From Oscillospiraceae bacterium (GTDB lineage: Bacteria > Bacillota > Clostridia > Oscillospirales > Oscillospiraceae): a DNA stretch of 5,073 nt. The notes beneath the pieces were generated by a model that ran no database searches, was not told where the DNA came from, and was given only the letters and a program-made list of their open reading frames with translations. Position 1 is the first letter of the stretch; the number at the start of each line of letters is the position of its first letter. This document shows positions 4,953 through 5,073 of this stretch, in pieces. The position numbers and the translations under genes are program-made. Where the stretch lies: assembly GCA_904501855.1 (NCBI GenBank), contig CAJGCI010000139.1, positions 1 through 5,073 of the forward strand, given 5' to 3'.

Positions 4953-5073
4953 ATGTATTATTCGATCCGCGAAACACTGGAACCGGTGGCAGAGCCGGTG
5001 ATCGGCGAGGACGACGCACAGTATGTCTCGCTCCTCAGCTATTCCGCATGGCGTGCACAGAAAGAACAGTTCG
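4953..5073 (+). CDS. N-terminal fragment, tentatively a CorA-family divalent cation transporter (truncated by window end)
   Basis: The ATG at 4953 has AAGGAG at 4941-4946, 6 bases upstream, and a good promoter at 4889-4917, so this is a real gene start. Forty residues are visible, beginning MYYSIRETLEPV and including QYVSLLSYSAWRAQKEQF. The pattern of a short MYY... opening followed by a hydrophobic strand and a ...W...K..F segment resembles, from memory, the cytoplasmic N-terminus of Clostridial CorA-like magnesium transporters. The diagnostic C-terminal GMN motif and membrane helices lie outside the window, so this is a weak assignment. The gene is transcriptionally separate from the TetR gene because of the terminator between them. 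Confidence 0.6.
   Translation, partial: MYYSIRETLEPVAEPVIGEDDAQYVSLLSYSAWRAQKEQF

Noticed and set aside
4816..5001. Short frames on both strands starting MTKAP at the terminator
   Set aside because: The near-identical starts on both strands are produced by the palindromic terminator stem, not by duplicated genes.

Overview
The window looks like a moderately GC-rich Clostridia genome, most likely Lachnospiraceae-like. That rests on an estimated base composition in the mid-50s % GC, strong AGGAGG-type ribosome binding sites, short intergenic gaps, and an oxygen-sensitive type of enzyme typical of anaerobes. No RNA gene, mobile element or CRISPR array was seen.

Layout. (1) 2-154 (+): the C-terminal 50 residues of an unrecognised protein. 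(2) 170-218: a long hairpin between convergent genes, serving as a probable bidirectional terminator. (3) 254-3927 (-): a tight five-gene operon. In transcription order it encodes a 400-aa HgdB-like 2-hydroxyacyl-CoA dehydratase/benzoyl-CoA reductase-family subunit, a 536-aa divergent partner subunit, a 52-aa predicted single-pass membrane protein found by reading the gap between larger ORFs, a 94-aa protein with two CxxC motifs, and a 113-aa protein of unknown function. Gaps are 12-32 bases and every gene has a good ribosome binding site. (4) 3928-4236: a divergent regulatory region with candidate promoters in both directions, two dyads and direct repeats. (5) 4237-4806 (+): a TetR/AcrR-family regulator, followed by a terminator with a 19-bp perfect stem at 4814-4856. 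(6) 4871-4917: a 14-bp perfect palindrome and a sigma-A-type promoter leading to a truncated gene at 4953-5073 (+), tentatively a CorA-family transporter N-terminus.

How the genes may work together. The two large proteins probably form a heterodimeric iron-sulfur enzyme of the radical dehydratase/reductase superfamily, which removes water from (R)-2-hydroxyacyl-CoA or reduces an acyl-CoA by ATP-driven one-electron chemistry. The operon is bounded by a terminator and a divergent regulator, yet contains no ATP-dependent activator (HgdC/FldI/HadI type) and no CoA-transferase. The enzyme must borrow an activator from elsewhere or work differently. The large N-terminal extension of the second subunit and the three small co-transcribed genes make this an atypical family member of unknown substrate. 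The divergent TetR protein is the obvious candidate regulator.
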